Part shown: piece after piece, positions 63,954-64,000 of the stretch
Numbering within the stretch: position 1 is the stretch's first letter
How the letters are laid out: each line of letters starts with the position of its first letter
Source: Desmonostoc muscorum FACHB-395
GTDB lineage: Bacteria; Cyanobacteriota; Cyanobacteriia; Cyanobacteriales; Nostocaceae
Direction of reading: 5' to 3'
Length of the DNA stretch: 64,000 nt
Assembly (NCBI RefSeq): GCF_014698035.1
Contig: NZ_JACJSF010000025.1
Location: forward strand, 32,195-96,194
Notes under the pieces: model-generated
Database searches by the model: none
Told to the model about the DNA's origin: nothing
Seen by the model: the letters and a program-made list of their open reading frames with translations, nothing else
Translations under genes and position numbers: made by a program

Positions 63954-64000
63954 GAATAAGTGCCTGAAGCGGAGAGCTTGAAGCGACTCGCGAAAAGGGA

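Overview
The window looks like chromosomal DNA of a filamentous, Nostoc/Anabaena-type cyanobacterium. The evidence is a complete psbA gene (photosystem II D1), a Ycf23-family gene, a PEP carboxylase of cyanobacterial length, very frequent GCGATCGC-type (HIP1) octamers, many tandem heptamer repeats between genes, AvaK/YsnF-type proteins, and a dioxygenase/catalase-like gene pair of the kind described in Nostoc punctiforme. No rRNA, tRNA, CRISPR array or intact insertion sequence was found. The genome assignment is inferred from gene content only.

Layout. 1-581: the start of mtnA (methionine salvage), cut by the window edge. 1120-5103: a co-directional three-gene cassette of a DUF2235 alpha/beta hydrolase, a cyclooxygenase-like fatty acid haem dioxygenase and a catalase-related haemoprotein, which I read as a lipid-oxidation (oxylipin) module. 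5226-12339, minus strand: dxs, a small secreted LEA-like protein, an aldo/keto reductase, a GC-rich exported phosphoesterase-like protein and two small proteins, separated by repeat-rich gaps. 12478-15905: ppc (with a low-complexity insert on a ten-base C tract) and a small membrane protein. 16454-21073: a large SGNH/DUF1574 protein followed by an MBOAT acyltransferase, a likely envelope O-acetylation pair. 21402-22484: psbA with its own terminator. 22849-27088, minus: a Kir-type potassium channel and three tandem PRC-barrel/DUF2382 (AvaK-like) paralogues. 27441-30977, minus: a pseudo-orthocaspase and ATP sulfurylase. 31174-39104: Uma2 gene, transposase relic, haemopexin-repeat protein, mnmA, vanadium haloperoxidase-like protein, SPOR-like exported protein and two small membrane proteins. 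39482-45741: STAND ATPase with TPRs, second Uma2, methyltransferase, ycf23 and a sugar aminotransferase. 46070-50765: FetB-like permease, exported pentapeptide-repeat protein, and the TldE/TldD pair. 51156-54202, minus: two small flippase-like membrane proteins, an FAD oxidoreductase and a dolichyl-phosphate-type glycosyltransferase, probably one envelope-glycan operon. 56584-62401: tex, a [2Fe-2S] ferredoxin, holin-like and Pmp3-like membrane proteins, a DUF3598 protein and hisS. 62947-63813, minus: nadC. At the right edge there is a near-consensus sigma-70 promoter pointing out of the window.

The most interesting items are the oxylipin cassette, with a possible lipase as its first gene; a pair of about 110-120 bp MITE-like elements, each with 13-bp inverted ends and a 10-bp target duplication; the pseudo-orthocaspase with both catalytic residues replaced (Tyr/Ser), which carries a mobile palindromic repeat in its reading frame; the slippage-prone C10 tract inside ppc; and the flippase/glycosyltransferase operon. 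Many intergenic gaps are built largely of short interspersed repeats and hairpins. Two small gene relics, of a transposase and a WD40 protein, were found by reading shifted frames.
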